Of a stretch of DNA of 64,000 bases, positions 41,617 through 52,990 are shown piece after piece. Position 1 is the first letter of the stretch. Every line of letters begins with the position of its first letter. Origin of the DNA: Isoetes taiwanensis (lineage: Eukaryota; Streptophyta; Lycopodiopsida; Isoetales; Isoetaceae); the NCBI GenBank assembly GCA_021234155.1, contig JAJEKV010000003.1, positions 18,708,386 through 18,772,385 of the forward strand, written 5' to 3'. The notes beneath the pieces are model-generated. The model had not been told where the DNA came from, did not search any database, and was given only the letters and a program-made list of their open reading frames with translations. A program made the position numbers and the translations under genes.

Positions 41617-43700
41617 CTAATCAGCGGGCAGCCAGGCGGGGGCAAAGTGACCTCGCAGGTCCAAGACCTCTGAAGATAACGATCCTGTGGCACGATCGAC
41701 GGCAGGTTCATCAAGAAATGCAAGGGCAAGTCCGGCCGTACTAAGGGAGCGTGATTCGCCCGGATCCGATTGAACGCCGGGCAACTCGGAAAGTGTGAGA
41801 CTCATCCTCAATGGCACCGTTTGACAAAGACCGACAGAGCCCGCCCCGGCGGGGCTTCCCAATCCACCGCGCCTCGGATCGCGAAGATGGTGGGCACTGT
41901 CGCGAATGGAGGCAATGAGTCTCGCTTTTTGGGGCAGCTGGGAACGCAGGTAGAGCTGTGGGCCCCGGGCTAACACGGGGTTGATGTGCTCCTTGTAATG
42001 GGCCATTTTGACCTGCTCTAGAGCGCCAGGGGTCCAGAGCTTGCCAAGGAAATAAGCGTCTAGGTACTCCCGCAGTCGCCACGATCCGCGGCCCACCGCC
42101 TGCGCGCATCTATGCTCCCGCGACGTTCCACCGGGCGAACCACTGATCTCTCTTACCCCTCCAACAGGCCCTAAGCCGATCGGACCCATGGCCCGATGTA
42201 AGCTAGGTCGGGGGGAGCCGAGCATCACCCATAGTAACCACTTTCTGAAAATAGACGATGTGTCTATCAAGGGCTGCCCGCTGAAGTGGCAAGAATCCAG
42301 TTTCCTGCAGCAGAATCTGATAGAGGACTGAAGGTTTCACCCCAAGTGCCCGTGCCAAAAATGCCTTACGACACTGCTCCAAAGTCATTCCGGTCGCCAA
42401 AGAGACGACCGGGCCCCAAACCTCGACCCGATAAGGACAGGCGGTGCCTCGACGGATGTCATGGCCCCAATCATAGAGCTCACCGGGTGATCGTTGTTGT
42501 TCGCGATGGCATAAAGCGCTTTCCGGCCCGTCACCCCGCAAGCGGATAGACGCCTCCCCAGAGCGAGGAGGGGAACTCCATCCCTAGGTACTTGTAGGTG
42601 GGCGTGATGTCCACTGTGCCGCCCCCGATATGTGAGTGCGGGAGGCATGGGGTGACGGAAGAGGATATGAGAACCACCCCGGTCTTGGACATGATTGACG
42701 TGCATGTCCAGAGCCCGACAAAATGTGTCTAGGGCATCGAGGTGAGATCGCGATAGCTTCGGGGGTAAAATAAAGAGGCCAACATCGGCCCCGCGATAGA
42801 TGAGCCGGGCGGATGACACGGTACAAAAGTCGTATGCCATCCCCCCATGCTCGCGAAGCCGTGGCTCTAACCGATCAATGTAGAGGCCAAAAAGTGTTGG
42901 CGAGAGGGGGCAACCCTCGCGGACCTCGATACTACTTGGTGAATGCTTGGCCCGTCGGTGCACGATCCCGCCAAAACAACTCTCATACAACAACTCAGTA
43001 TATGGCATTCGCATGGCAGCGGGAGCCCGATTGACGCAGTCTAGCCTACGCCTTTTCGGGAACCGTATCAAAAGCCTTCGCGAAGTCCACAAAGCAGCAA
43101 TACAAGTCCTGCCGATGATTCCGGCTGTCTTCAATCAGTGCCCGCAGTGTAAAGATATGGTCAATCGTTGAGTGGCGGGGTCTAAAGCCTGCCTGTGTGA
43201 GGGCTCGCACATCTGCTGCCTCTGCCCAGCGGGTCAACTGCTGCTCGAGAATGCCAGCCAACAGTTTGGCAAATACTGAACTGACCATGATCGTCCGGTA
43301 ATTGGCCGGACAGTGTGGGTCGCCCGCCTTGTGAATGGGAACAACCCTGCTTGTGGTCCATTGTCGGGGGAGACCTTCCTGCAATGCTCTGTTGAACAGG
43401 GTAGTGAGGACCGGCACAAGCGGCTGCCCTGCCCATTTGAGTAACTCGGCCTGCATACCATCGAGGTCAGCTGCCTTCCCATTAGCCAGCCGTTGCAGGC
43501 CCTCCTCAACATCCTCGTCCACGAGAACCAATGGGGGGCCATCCTGTGGGGGGTATGCACGCCCCGGGCGGGTCATAGAGCCGCCGCAAGTACCGTTCCC
43601 ACTTTGCCGGGTGTGATGTCCCCTCAGAGGTGGGCTGGCCTTGAAGCACTGCGCCAAAAGGTTCGAGGATGAGTGTCCGAAAGGCCGAACATCTCCCCTT
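41617..43700 (-). pseudogene. LINE copy 3 ORF2: reverse transcriptase and C-terminal region
   Basis: The fingers read EEGLQRLANGKAADLDGMQA, ELLKW and TQAGFRPRHSTIDHIFTLRA, with DLYCCFVDFAKAFDTVP at the first catalytic Asp. After a frame break near 43060 come REGCPLSPTLFGLYIDRLEP and a ruined YADD region (LIYRGADVG). Thumb (EVWGPVVSLAT, FLARALGVK) and C-terminal (ARLIASIRDSAHHL) pieces follow in other frames. Inactive. Confidence 0.88.
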
Positions 43701-43807
43701 GATGCACGGCAAGGTACCCGCCTTTGTGTCCTTCGATGGGATGGCATCGCGGTGGTGGCCCAAGGCGGTACGGATCGGATCAGATGTGGAAGCTGCGCTT
43801 GCATTCT

Positions 43808-44893
43808 TTACACCGCATCAAACCATCGGTTCTGCTGGGAATGTTGCTGACCCCGAAGCGGCGGCGGGGGTCCGCCAAAGCACCATCCATTCGCATCCCA
43901 TAATAGCGAAGTCACCGGTCCGCTCCTTTGCTCTAGTGTGGAGGTCCGCAAAATTACCGGGAGGGCGTCCATGAGCATCTCGGCAGTGAAGTCCTCTGCA
44001 CGCTCATAATCTAGTCTCAACCGAGGGGGCGAGGGCCGGCATAGTGGGGGTCCGGGCGGCTTGCCAAACCAGGTCCAAATAAAGTGGGAGGTGATCTCGA
44101 GTCGACCTCCTCATCCCGACCGCTCCGTGCCCACCCGGAAACGACCGATGAGATGCATATCTTGCGCAACTACTGAGCACATAGTCGACCACACTAGACC
44201 CTCCCCCCGATTGTCACATGCATGTGCACTTGCGAGAATCGGGCCACCGCGGAAAGGCCATTGCAAATTATCAAGTCAAAAATGCCACCTAGCAGAGCAA
44301 ATGCCTCGCCAAAGCGAAAGTGACCCGGGTTGTCATCCGACCCTCGTGGGCCGGGTTGCTTCGCGGGGCGAAGCTGCAGGACATCGTCGGAGGGGGTCAA
44401 GTCGCATGGGCTGCTCTACTCCTCGTCAGGTGCATTGAAATCTCCAAGAAGGACGACCCTACCCAACCGGCCGGGCCGTCTTGTATGTCATCATATAGAT
44501 CGACATAAGGGTCCATCCTATCCGCATCGGGGTGGCTGCTTGCGATAGAAGGTCCGTCTGCGTGAGGGAAATAACAGTGCGCCAGAAAAAGAGGGTTGCC
44601 ACCGGTATTATGTACACGAACCCACAAGTACCGGCCAGGTCCGTCACTGCCTTCGGAGGGTAACCGAATGTGCCAAGGTTGTCCGGTAGTAGCAAGCCAC
44701 TCCACCATGACCCCCGTCTGCATGTGTATTGAAGACCCAGAAATGTTGGTAACCCGGCAGATCGTAGCTCAGGCCAAAGATGCTCCCATGTCTCCATGAG
44801 AAAGATGAGATCCATATCACCGCCCGCGAAGTTCGACTGTCCCCTTTCGCCAAGGGAAGCCTCGACAATTCCATGAGACCACCGGAGACACAA
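43808..44893 (-). pseudogene. LINE copy 3 ORF2: apurinic-type endonuclease
   Basis: The endonuclease/exonuclease/phosphatase fold nicks target DNA to prime reverse transcription. Visible pieces, in shifted frames, are DLIFLMETWEHLW (the ETW metal-binding Glu), GVVACYYRTT, a FNAPDEE-like segment near 44400, SVVDYVLSSC and RDHLPLYLDL (the late Asp-His catalytic pair). At least three frame breaks separate them. Confidence 0.8.
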
Positions 44894-45173
44894 TTCCTAT
44901 TTGTCGGCCAGGGATGGTATGCGCAGCCCGAGTCAGGGGAGGGACGGGAAGCTGCAGGCCGAAAGTGAGAAGTAGATGGAGCCGGAGGCAAAGATGTGGG
45001 TGGAGAGGGCGCGGGCCCGGAGGGAGCAGGAGTAGGAGCAGGAGAAGGGGGGCCGGGGGGAGAAGCGGCGTGGCCGCTGCGGTACCAAGGGTGGGCTGCG
45101 GGTCTGCAGCAGAGTGTGTCGCCGGAAAATGTGCATCCCCCGCCGAACCACCCCGCTGGCACCCCCTCGGTGG

Positions 45174-46534
45174 CTAATGCCTCGACCCCGACAAGCTCCT
45201 GCCTCGCGTGCCTCCCCGTTGCACGGGTGTGAGGTCGCGTCCACGCATGTGGATGTCCCCTTCAAAGATCCCGCCCGGGCGCAATATGGCATCACGCACC
45301 TGTGCATCCGCAACCGTGAATATGACAATGCGGTCACGACCCGGGCGCTGAGCCCCATGACGGGCTGCTCGAGAAATGTGAACTGGCCCCGGGAATGTCA
45401 TCCGATCGAGGAATGTGTGTTCGGATGCCAGGGCGAGACTCTCCCCGGCCGCTCGGCATGCCTCAAACTACCAGATTGTGGCCTCTCTCTGCCGCTCACG
45501 AGTTTTGCGCCCGCTGGTCAAAGGTGGGCAGGGCCGGGTCCTCAGGCCGGGGGTGGTGGTGGTGGGCCGGGATGGCGTGGAGTGGGTGGAGTGTGGGCGG
45601 GATGGCGTGGAGTGGGTTGGAGGGCGGGGGCAGCAGCGGGGGCGGGCCGGGCGTGGAGGCCGGGGCGGGTAGCGGTTCGAGCGTTCGCCTGCCCCGGAAG
45701 TCGGGAGCACGCTCTTCTGTGTGGCCTGCCGCTGGCCATCTCCCACGCGCATCAAGCAGCAGTGACTATGAACCCCGGTAGGGGAGACCCCGGCTGGCTC
45801 CGTGGATGGTTGCCCCAACCCACGGAGCTCCGTGCTCGAAAAGTAGCGAGGCGTGCTCGAGCCCCAAAGACACGGGCGCCGAGGGCGGGCTTGCTGTTCG
45901 ATCTTACTCTAAAGATCCCGAAGGCGTATGCGGTTCATGCGCAAGAGCGACTGCCCTCCGTGCCATGGTGGTGGGCGCCTCCACCTCCGGACCGGCCGGT
46001 GACACCGTGACCATCGTCTCTGCATTGGCGCGCTCCCTCTCTGTGTCATGGTGTCGGGTGATGAACACAGAGTCTAGGCGGGCCCGCATGTCAGCGACCT
46101 CCTGCCTGGCCTGTTGCCGCTCGAAGTGTGCAAGGCCAAGGCCATCTTCCACATGCAGCGTGCGGGTCTCCAGACCTGTGATGCGGTTCTTCTCGACCCC
46201 GATTTGCCTTTTGAGCACATGGGATGCCGAGGACTCCATCTCCACTGCCATGCCCGGCGGTGAACCTTTGTTAGCCTCAATCACGAAGCAGCGTTAGCCT
46301 CCACTCCCGCTTTGACGTGGCTCCAATTCTCTGCCGAGACAGGAGTTCCTATGTGGTCTGAGCAAACAATCCCTTCCGGTCGGGCTGGCCTTGCTGAGGG
46401 GGCCTTAGCCTTAGCCCGAGCCTCCTTCTTCATGGAGGATGACTCTCCCCTGTCCATGATGGCTGATCGGGACCCGTTTGTCTTGGTGCGCCCTCGCCTT
46501 TGGGTTTCCCAGCCGCCCATCTTTTCGTGGCCAT
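45174..46534 (-). pseudogene. LINE copy 3 ORF1 (L1-like nucleic-acid-binding protein), decayed
   Basis: Starts at one of two ATGs (46534 or 46520); the first reads MATKRWAAGKPKGEGA, the second MGGWETQRRGRTK. A basic, Pro/Ala-rich head is followed by a predicted coiled coil (LKRQIGVEKNRITGLETRTL, FERQQARQEVADMRARLDSV). A Pro-rich linker (45500-45680) comes next, then a C-terminal part with DRIVIFTVADAQVRDAILR and DIHMRGRDLTP. This order (coiled coil, then an RNA-binding C-terminal domain) is that of L1 ORF1 proteins. Frames shift several times. Confidence 0.72.
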
Positions 46535-46540
46535 GACTTC

Positions 46541-46857
46541 CAAAGTTTGAGGGGTCTCGGCGGGCGGAAAGGGTGCTTAGAATTCAATTTGGGGACTCAA
46601 AACGCGGCAGAGCAGCACCTTTTGGGGGTGTGGGGTTTTGGGGGTTCCAAAGTCTGAGGGGTCTCTGGCTGCCTCAAGGGTGCTTAGAATCCAATTTGGG
46701 GACTCAGAAAGGCGGGCAAAGCACCTTTTGGGGGTTTGGGGGTTTTGGGGGTGCCAAAGTTTAAGGGGTCTCTGGCTGCCTCAAGGGTGCTTAGAATCCA
46801 ATTTGGGGACTCAGAAAGGCGGGCAGAGCACCTTTTGGGGGTTTGAGGGTTTTGGGT
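46541..46857 (-). repeat. Three 107-bp tandem repeats at the LINE 5' end
   Basis: CCAAAGT(T/C)TRAGGGGTCTC recurs with an exact 107-bp period (46541, 46648, 46755). Units share GCTTAGAATYCAATTTGGGG and CACCTTTTGGGGG. They end exactly upstream of the ORF1 start codon on the minus strand. By analogy with mouse L1 monomers they may form a promoter; this is inference. Confidence 0.85.
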
Positions 46858-47812
46858 CTAGAGAGAGATTGTAAACCCTAGAGAGAGAAAGCCAGAAAGG
46901 GGCAAATCAAGGGGGACTATGCAAGGGGAGTGAGGGCGCTAGAGAGAGGGAGTAGGGCGCTGGGGAGGGCGCTGGGCGCTGGGGAGGGCGCAGGGTGAAG
47001 CAACAAACAAAAAGGTGGTTGCAATAAAAGATAGGGTCGAGGTGATAACAAAGGGATCCACTATTTGGTTAAATGGCCAAGGTTCTATTTTTAAAGGAAT
47101 TTTATAATGACAATGGGCCTTTATTTGGAAAAAAGGGGACGTGAGCAAATATATAGGAGCATCAACCTGTTAACAGAGGATTACAGAAGGGCTGAAGGAG
47201 TTCGGATCTCCACTGCGGCATCAGCCAACAACAAACTACGTTCCTGCAAATCGACGTCTTCATCACGGAACTCCTCAGAAGCCCAAGTCTGTCAGGTCAC
47301 AGCGGCCGATACTTCTTTGGACAGAGCCTGAGCCTAAATCTGATAAGGGGGCAGCGGCAGCAGAACAGGGAGGACTCTCAAGAAATTGTTGCAGCGGATT
47401 GTTTATGTTTATGGTGACAGACCTATAAGCATTGTAGAAGATTGATTGAAGGGATCACAGCCAACCCGAGTTGGTGCAGGAGTCTGCCGACCGTCTGCTC
47501 AGATTTGCTGTTAAGGAGACCCTTAATTCATTATGAGGCGATTTCCCTTGTGAAGGGCAGAATTGCAATCCAGCGGTGGTTCCTTCCTATTGGATAGGCG
47601 GGATGTTAATTTCTGCTCAAGAGCTACACGGAGTAGCCAGAGATTTGTGTGTTAAGCCAATTGCATTGCCATAACCCTGTGGACCCGGTTGGGTGGTTAA
47701 CCATATAATCCAATCTATTTTTTTGAGATATGAAATATATTTGGATCTTGTTCTTCACTTGTCATGTTGTTGAGTGGTTATTTAGCTTTCCATAGTCATT
47801 GAATCTTATCAA
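46858..47812. other. G-rich spacer and presumed LTR
   Basis: 46858-46990 holds GAGAGA and GGGCGCTGGGGA repeats. The rest, up to the primer-binding site at 47813, would be the 5' LTR of a separate LTR element; its start and a matching 3' LTR were not found in the window. Confidence 0.5.
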
Positions 47813-47826
47813 GTGGTATCAGAGCA
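47813..47826 (+). promoter_or_regulatory. Isolated primer-binding site of an LTR element
   Basis: AAGTGGTATCAGAGCAG contains the initiator-tRNA-Met type site, as in copia copy 1. The downstream 1.7 kb has no recognisable gag or pol except possibly the RGG-rich stretch at 49.6 kb, so this is an old fragment. Confidence 0.65.
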
Positions 47827-48811
47827 GAAGTTGCGATTGTTCTGGGATTTATGGGATGTGGGAACATCACCGAGATTTTGAATTTTAAATTTTGATTTGA
47901 AGATGGAACTAGTGGTGGTATCATACTCCATTGGCTGTGAAATACCAAGAATCTTGCAAGCTTGTGCTGCAAGTACAGCTGGGTTTAACTCTGTCAAAGA
48001 AGTATTGGGGCCAAGTATATGAGTAAACAGGCGACTCTTTGGAGCATGGCATCCAAAGTAGAGACTTGGAGTTCTGGAGCCCCAAAAACTTGTGTGATTT
48101 TGGGATAAAGACTTTTTGGTTGATGAAGAATGATATTGTTCCAGTAAATGCGTATTGAAAACAAGATGGACTAGGGGTGCAAGCGAGGCTGGAGCATCAA
48201 TAGCCAGAAAAAAAAAAAAAAAAAAAAAAAGAGAGAGAGAAAACTCGATGCTTTCATGGAGAATGCTTGAAGTATATGGGCCGACTTGTTGTGAATGATT
48301 TGGATTACTGGGAGAAACTTCTATGATCCTTTGGGGGTTATAGAATAATAAAGGCGACTACTGGATTGTCGTGGAGAAAGCTTGTCTTGGAGACAAGTAA
48401 CACCTGCTGTACAACATTGAGCTCTTCTTTGTCATAATAGCCGAACTACCTGCCATAACCTCTTGCCATCTCTAGAAGTCTGTTTTGATCATTTAAGCCT
48501 ATGTAACTTCCAACATTTAAGCCTGAGTATGAGAACTGAAAAAGCATCTTGCTTGAGATTGCGGAGTCAGATCGTAGTGATCTGAAAGGCCGCTTGGTTG
48601 TGGGGGTCATATATATATGAATCTTTGACTTTGGAAGTCATTTATATTAACACTTGACCTTATTTGCAGGATTGCTTAGTGTTAGGGGAGAGCTCTACAA
48701 ATAAGTTATTGGATATATGGATGCGAAATTTGGATGCGGAATCTCAAATTGCTTCATAAAGAATGGGCTTATGGGTAAAGTTCGTAAGTTGATTTTCTTT
48801 ATGCGAAATAA
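47827..48811. other. Decayed retroelement interior or intergenic DNA
   Basis: No conserved frame. A-run followed by GAGAGA near 48209-48240. Confidence 0.45.
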
Positions 48812-48985
48812 AGAGTAAAATTTTATTTCTTGTATGTACCCATAGTAGATTGATAATTACGATTGCAACGTAACAGGCTTGAACATGGTGCACTAATTGT
48901 GAATGCGTCTTGGTAGATCAGCAATTATGCTGTCGCACAAGAGGCTTGAACAAGGGTGCAATGATGTATATTTTTGAAGAGCATA
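48812..48985 (+). repeat. Dispersed ~185-bp repeat, copy 2
   Basis: Partner of 40733-40915 with about ten differences. Confidence 0.88.
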
Positions 48986-49589
48986 TAAGGTGAATTCTTG
49001 CTCCACTGGATCGCTATGGCAATTTAGTTGAGCATAAAAAAGTGGAGAGAGCTATGGGTTTGCTCAGCAAGATCGCCACAGCGATTTTGTTGAGCACAAA
49101 TTTTGTGATAAGTTGTATTTTGTGATAGTTTTTTGTGTTAAAAAAACTATTCTATTCTATTCTATTCTATTCTATTCTATTCTATTCTTTGTATATTGAT
49201 AATTTCTATTACTGGACAAGGTGTATAATTTTATATTTACTCCTTAAATGCAAAAATAAACAACTTATTTTATCCGTGAGTGTCCAATATGCTCGACATT
49301 TTTTGTTCAGGTAGATCGCAATGGCGATCTTTGCAAGCCTTTCAAGTATAAAATTTGTAAAAATTATTACACTATCTTGTATAAAATTGCCTTAAAATGT
49401 TCATATATTGGTTTCTTATGATAAAGAAGATCGCAATGGGCGATTTGTTCAACCTTTTTTGCATGTTTTTTCTTGACCAATGAGGTCCTCATAGACTTCT
49501 TTTAGCGATTTATATGGGCAGTGCAACCTATTTCGAGATCAACAAGAATTCCAAATTTCTCAAAGTAATTAATTCGTGCTTAATAAGGG
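48986..49589. other. Spacer with (TATTC)n microsatellite
   Basis: About eight TATTC units at 49147-49188. Phrases around GATCGC and TTGTTGAGCACAAA recur. No gene seen. Confidence 0.55.
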
Positions 49590-49856
49590 GAAGGGGCAGA
49601 AGTGATAATAGAGGTGCATATAGTGGTGGTAGAAGGAATAGCAGAGGAAGGGGGAGATCTGAGTACCCTAATAGAGGTGGTAATGTGTCAAGAGGCCCAC
49701 CCACTTACAACATCTGGAAGAGGGGGTAGAATGCAAAATGAAGGAAGAGGAGGAAGAGCATGGGCCGCTGGCTCTTCGAAAAGTGTACAGATGGTCGGTA
49801 GTACCCCTATATCTATGGACCAGCATCGACCAAAATTACTCGCCTTTGAGACCTAA
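49590..49856 (+). pseudogene. Arg/Gly-rich (RGG-box) coding remnant
   Basis: GRGRSDNRGAYSGGRRNSRG and RGGRMQNEGRGGRAWAAG lie in two frames separated by an indel near 49730. RGG boxes occur in RNA-binding proteins and in the nucleocapsid part of some retroelement gag proteins; its position downstream of an orphan primer-binding site favours the latter. No other domain seen. Confidence 0.35.
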
Positions 49857-50639
49857 TAACTTGAACTATACATGGGGAAACTTGTAAATCTGGGCATTGT
49901 CTTCTATTTGCAATGACAAAAGTGTTCTTTTCCATCTTTAATAGAATCTTTATGTACTTTCTACAGGAAATACATGTGGTTTCCAAATCCCTAGTATAAT
50001 CTATGGGGAGATTTAAAGTTGTTAATGAAAAGCTAGTGATACCTCTTACATACACCTATTGTATGTTAACAAGATCATGGAACTAGTCAATATAAATAAA
50101 ATATTTATCATTTATTGCCTCGATGGCTTGGGGATTGAGGATCCCAAAGTATTGGATACAATTGTGTATGGATGGAAATATTTTTCAAGTATTAAATCCT
50201 CTTGGTATAAACCAAAAGATACGTTTCGCAATTTCTCATGCTTGGATAACTTGAGTTGCCAATGTGAACACATAATATGGTTCTAATCTTTCCTTGATAT
50301 TGGAGAAGATGGAAGTAAATATGTTACAACACTCTCCATAGACATATGTCATTATACAAGGAAATATGGTCTAAATCATATTCCCCTTAAGGAGCCTAAT
50401 GTGGGACTTGTTATTACAGGAATAACTGGACATGTGGAATGGGTGTTTGTGTGGAGTTTATAGGTGAATAAAGAGTTTGTAGGAGCCTCTATATCTTTAA
50501 GGACGTCAACACTGTAGATGAGATTCTTCGGATAAAATTTTTATAGCAGGAGAATAAGGTACTGATTTGGGAAGTTTACCTTCAGATTACACATGTGGTT
50601 GGGCTCAATTGGATCATTTTGTCCAGTGGAATTAGTCTT
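49857..50639. other. Intergenic DNA, nothing recognised
   Basis: Short frames only. Confidence 0.45.
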
Positions 50640-50709
50640 GCCTTTACATTTTATTTTGTTACAATTTTTTATTGTTAAGTAAAGTTTGTCGTCCTTCAAA
50701 AAAAAAAAG
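50640..50709 (+). mobile_element. L1 3' end with poly(A), second copy
   Basis: Ends in AAGTTTGTCGTCCTTCAAAAAA, the same terminal sequence as the L1 at 26468-27022. The extent to the left is uncertain because the body upstream is not obviously L1. Confidence 0.6.
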
Positions 50710-52130
50710 GGGAGTTGTATGTTCATAAATGGAATGAGATGTCAAATAAAATCCACAGATATAATGGGATAATAGATGTAACAGCTCATGAGCACATGGA
50801 ATAGGCAGTCATAATAAAATAATGGAATGAGTAGGGTGCATGGTGGAGTTCATAGAGTCTAGGGTATTAAAAGACTATCTATCTGTAACGAGCTTGGCCC
50901 ATTAGCAGGCATGTAATTTACATTTCATTATTGATGCTTATAACCAAAGGGCATCAGTTTCTATAAGCGTTTATGGAAGGAGGCAGAAGGAGCAATTTCT
51001 GGGCTGTTTTGCTGGCCGGCCAGATTTCCGTATTGGTCTGATAAGGTCGAAATTCATCCGTATGAGGGAGATATGGCAGAAAGAGTGAAGCTATATCAGA
51101 ATTGAATGCACCATTGTATCTCTTTGTGCAGCTTGCTTCATGGAGCTAGAAGCTGAAAGAAGGGGATAGTTTGAGAAGCAAACAGGTACAAGAACTCAAA
51201 GAATCGTCATTGAAGTGGTTCTCAGGTGGGTGGTTGCCGCTTACACCAGGGGAAGCTTAGATTGCTTAGGTTGTTCTTGTCGTTGAAAGAGAATCATAAT
51301 TTAATGATTTGAATTAAGAGTATAAAGGAATCTGGGTGATCCTGAATGTGATAATGTGGGATTGAATGTATTTTGCCACATTGGTATATAAGAGGAAGTA
51401 AGAACTAAGCTACGCTTATTGTAAGAAGTCTGGGAATAGTCCTTAGAATTATAGGTAGTAGGGCAGACCTTGTATATAGTAAAGGGGATCCTCGCAATAA
51501 CAATATAGAGATTGTTCTGCTTGGAGAAGCCAGAACTCAATTGGAACTTTGAGATCATCTAACTGATGGGGTTTGCATGGAGGCTCTAACAAGGGCACGA
51601 AAGGCGCCATCGGCTCCATGAGACAAGAAGCTAATTTAGAAGGTATGTATATATACCTTTGGTGATTAGATTGAAGTTAAGATGCTAAAATAAACTATGA
51701 TAGGGAATTGCACTGCTAAGAAACAACCGTGGAGGTTATGTGAGATACGTTAATCTTTCAGTTAGATAGTAAGAATGTATGCCAAAACGGCCCAAAGAAG
51801 CTTATGGGGGCTTCTGCAGTATGGCAATGGCATGGAGTATTTCTGGCCAAATAAAATGTTAAGTTATGTAATTAATTTACTAGTAAGAAAAAACAAACTA
51901 ACATATTGAATTGCATATGAATATTCTGTAAAATGCTCACTCCTTATGGAGGGTGTAACTTTGGGGAAGCATGCTGGTAGAAGTATGTTGTAGTTGCTAG
52001 GTGATCCTTGTACCTTATATGGATGTAAATTGTAGGGATATCATGATTGTTTGGGAATAGGACATTATAACATCCTAGAATAAGCTTTTCCTATAGGGAG
52101 GAAAATGCGAGACCTTTTATGTGTTCTTGT
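50710..52130. other. Intergenic DNA, nothing recognised
   Basis: No conserved frame or repeat recognised. Confidence 0.5.
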
Positions 52131-52157
52131 CACTACCACCCCAAAACTGGGTCCACA
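52131..52157 (+). repeat. Left terminal inverted repeat of the CACTA-like element
   Basis: CACTACCACCCCAA, then CTGGG and CCACA; preceded by TGT. Confidence 0.75.
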
Positions 52158-52990
52158 TGTTGTTTTTCAGTGTCTTTTTTGCAAAAAAACAACACCAAAA
52201 AACTACGTGTTGTTTTTTGTCCGGATTTGCTAGAAATGACGTGTAGTTTTTAGCCAAATTTTTATACATGTAGTTTTTTTGTTAAAAGTCTACACGTAGA
52301 GTTTTGTCAAAATTATCTACACGTAGGAATTACACGTATGTCTACATGTTGTTTTTTAGAAGTAGATGTGGTTTTCGAGTGTTGCTTTTTCTAAAATAGA
52401 CATGTGGTTTTTAATAAAACCTAAAAGGTCCACATGTAGTTTTTAACTATTGTTTTGTATGAAAAAAAACACTAAAAAACTACGTATAGAATTTTGTCCG
52501 ATTTTGCTAGAAACTACACGTAGTTTCTTTGTTTTTTCTTTTAACTATGTTGTTTCTAAATGTTGTTTTCTTAAAAAGGTGATATGTGTTTTTTAGGAAG
52601 AATGTGGTTTTTTGTAAACTCTGTTGTTTCTAAGTGTTGTTTTCTTAATAAAATGATATGTGTTTTTTAAGAAGAATGTGGTTTTTTTTAACTCTGTTGT
52701 TTCTAAGTGTTGTTTTCTTAACAAAATGACGGGTGCTTTTTAAAAAAAAATGTGGTTTTTTTTTTTAACTATGTTGTTTCTAAGTGTTGTTTTCTTAGGA
52801 AAATGATATGTGATTTTTAAAAAATAACTGTTGTTTTCAAGTATTCTTTTTCTCGTAAAGAAGAATTTTGATATATAGGTTTATATAAAATCAACATGTG
52901 GTTGTATAAAATAAGCAAGTGTGGTTTGAATTGAAAAATATGCAAAGTGTTATTTTTGTTTGTTTTTCTAAAACAAAGACGTGGTTTTGA
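52158..52990 (+). repeat. Left subterminal array (~0.83 kb)
   Basis: Degenerate direct repeats based on TGTGGTTTTT, TGTAGTTTTTAA and GTGTTGTTTTCTTAA. A ~75-bp unit (GTTGTTTCTAAGTGTTGTTTT) is repeated about four times near 52545-52810. It is the inverted counterpart of the right array. Confidence 0.85.

Larger units (their letters stand above)
41409..46857 (-). mobile_element. LINE copy 3, near full length, GC-rich
   Basis: Same family as copies 1 and 2, in minus orientation, but extending through endonuclease, ORF1 and a tandem-repeat 5' region. Total about 5.45 kb. The interior is visibly GC-rich compared with the AT-rich surroundings and with copies 1 and 2. Frames are broken by many small indels. 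Confidence 0.9.

Noticed and set aside
45395-45818. Gly/Trp- or Pro/Thr-rich proteins in the GC-rich block
   Set aside because: They are alternative frames of the LINE ORF1 linker region.
49147-49188. (TATTC)n array as a fourth LINE tail
   Set aside because: No LINE 3' box or stem-loop lies next to it; it is kept only as a possible unoccupied target.
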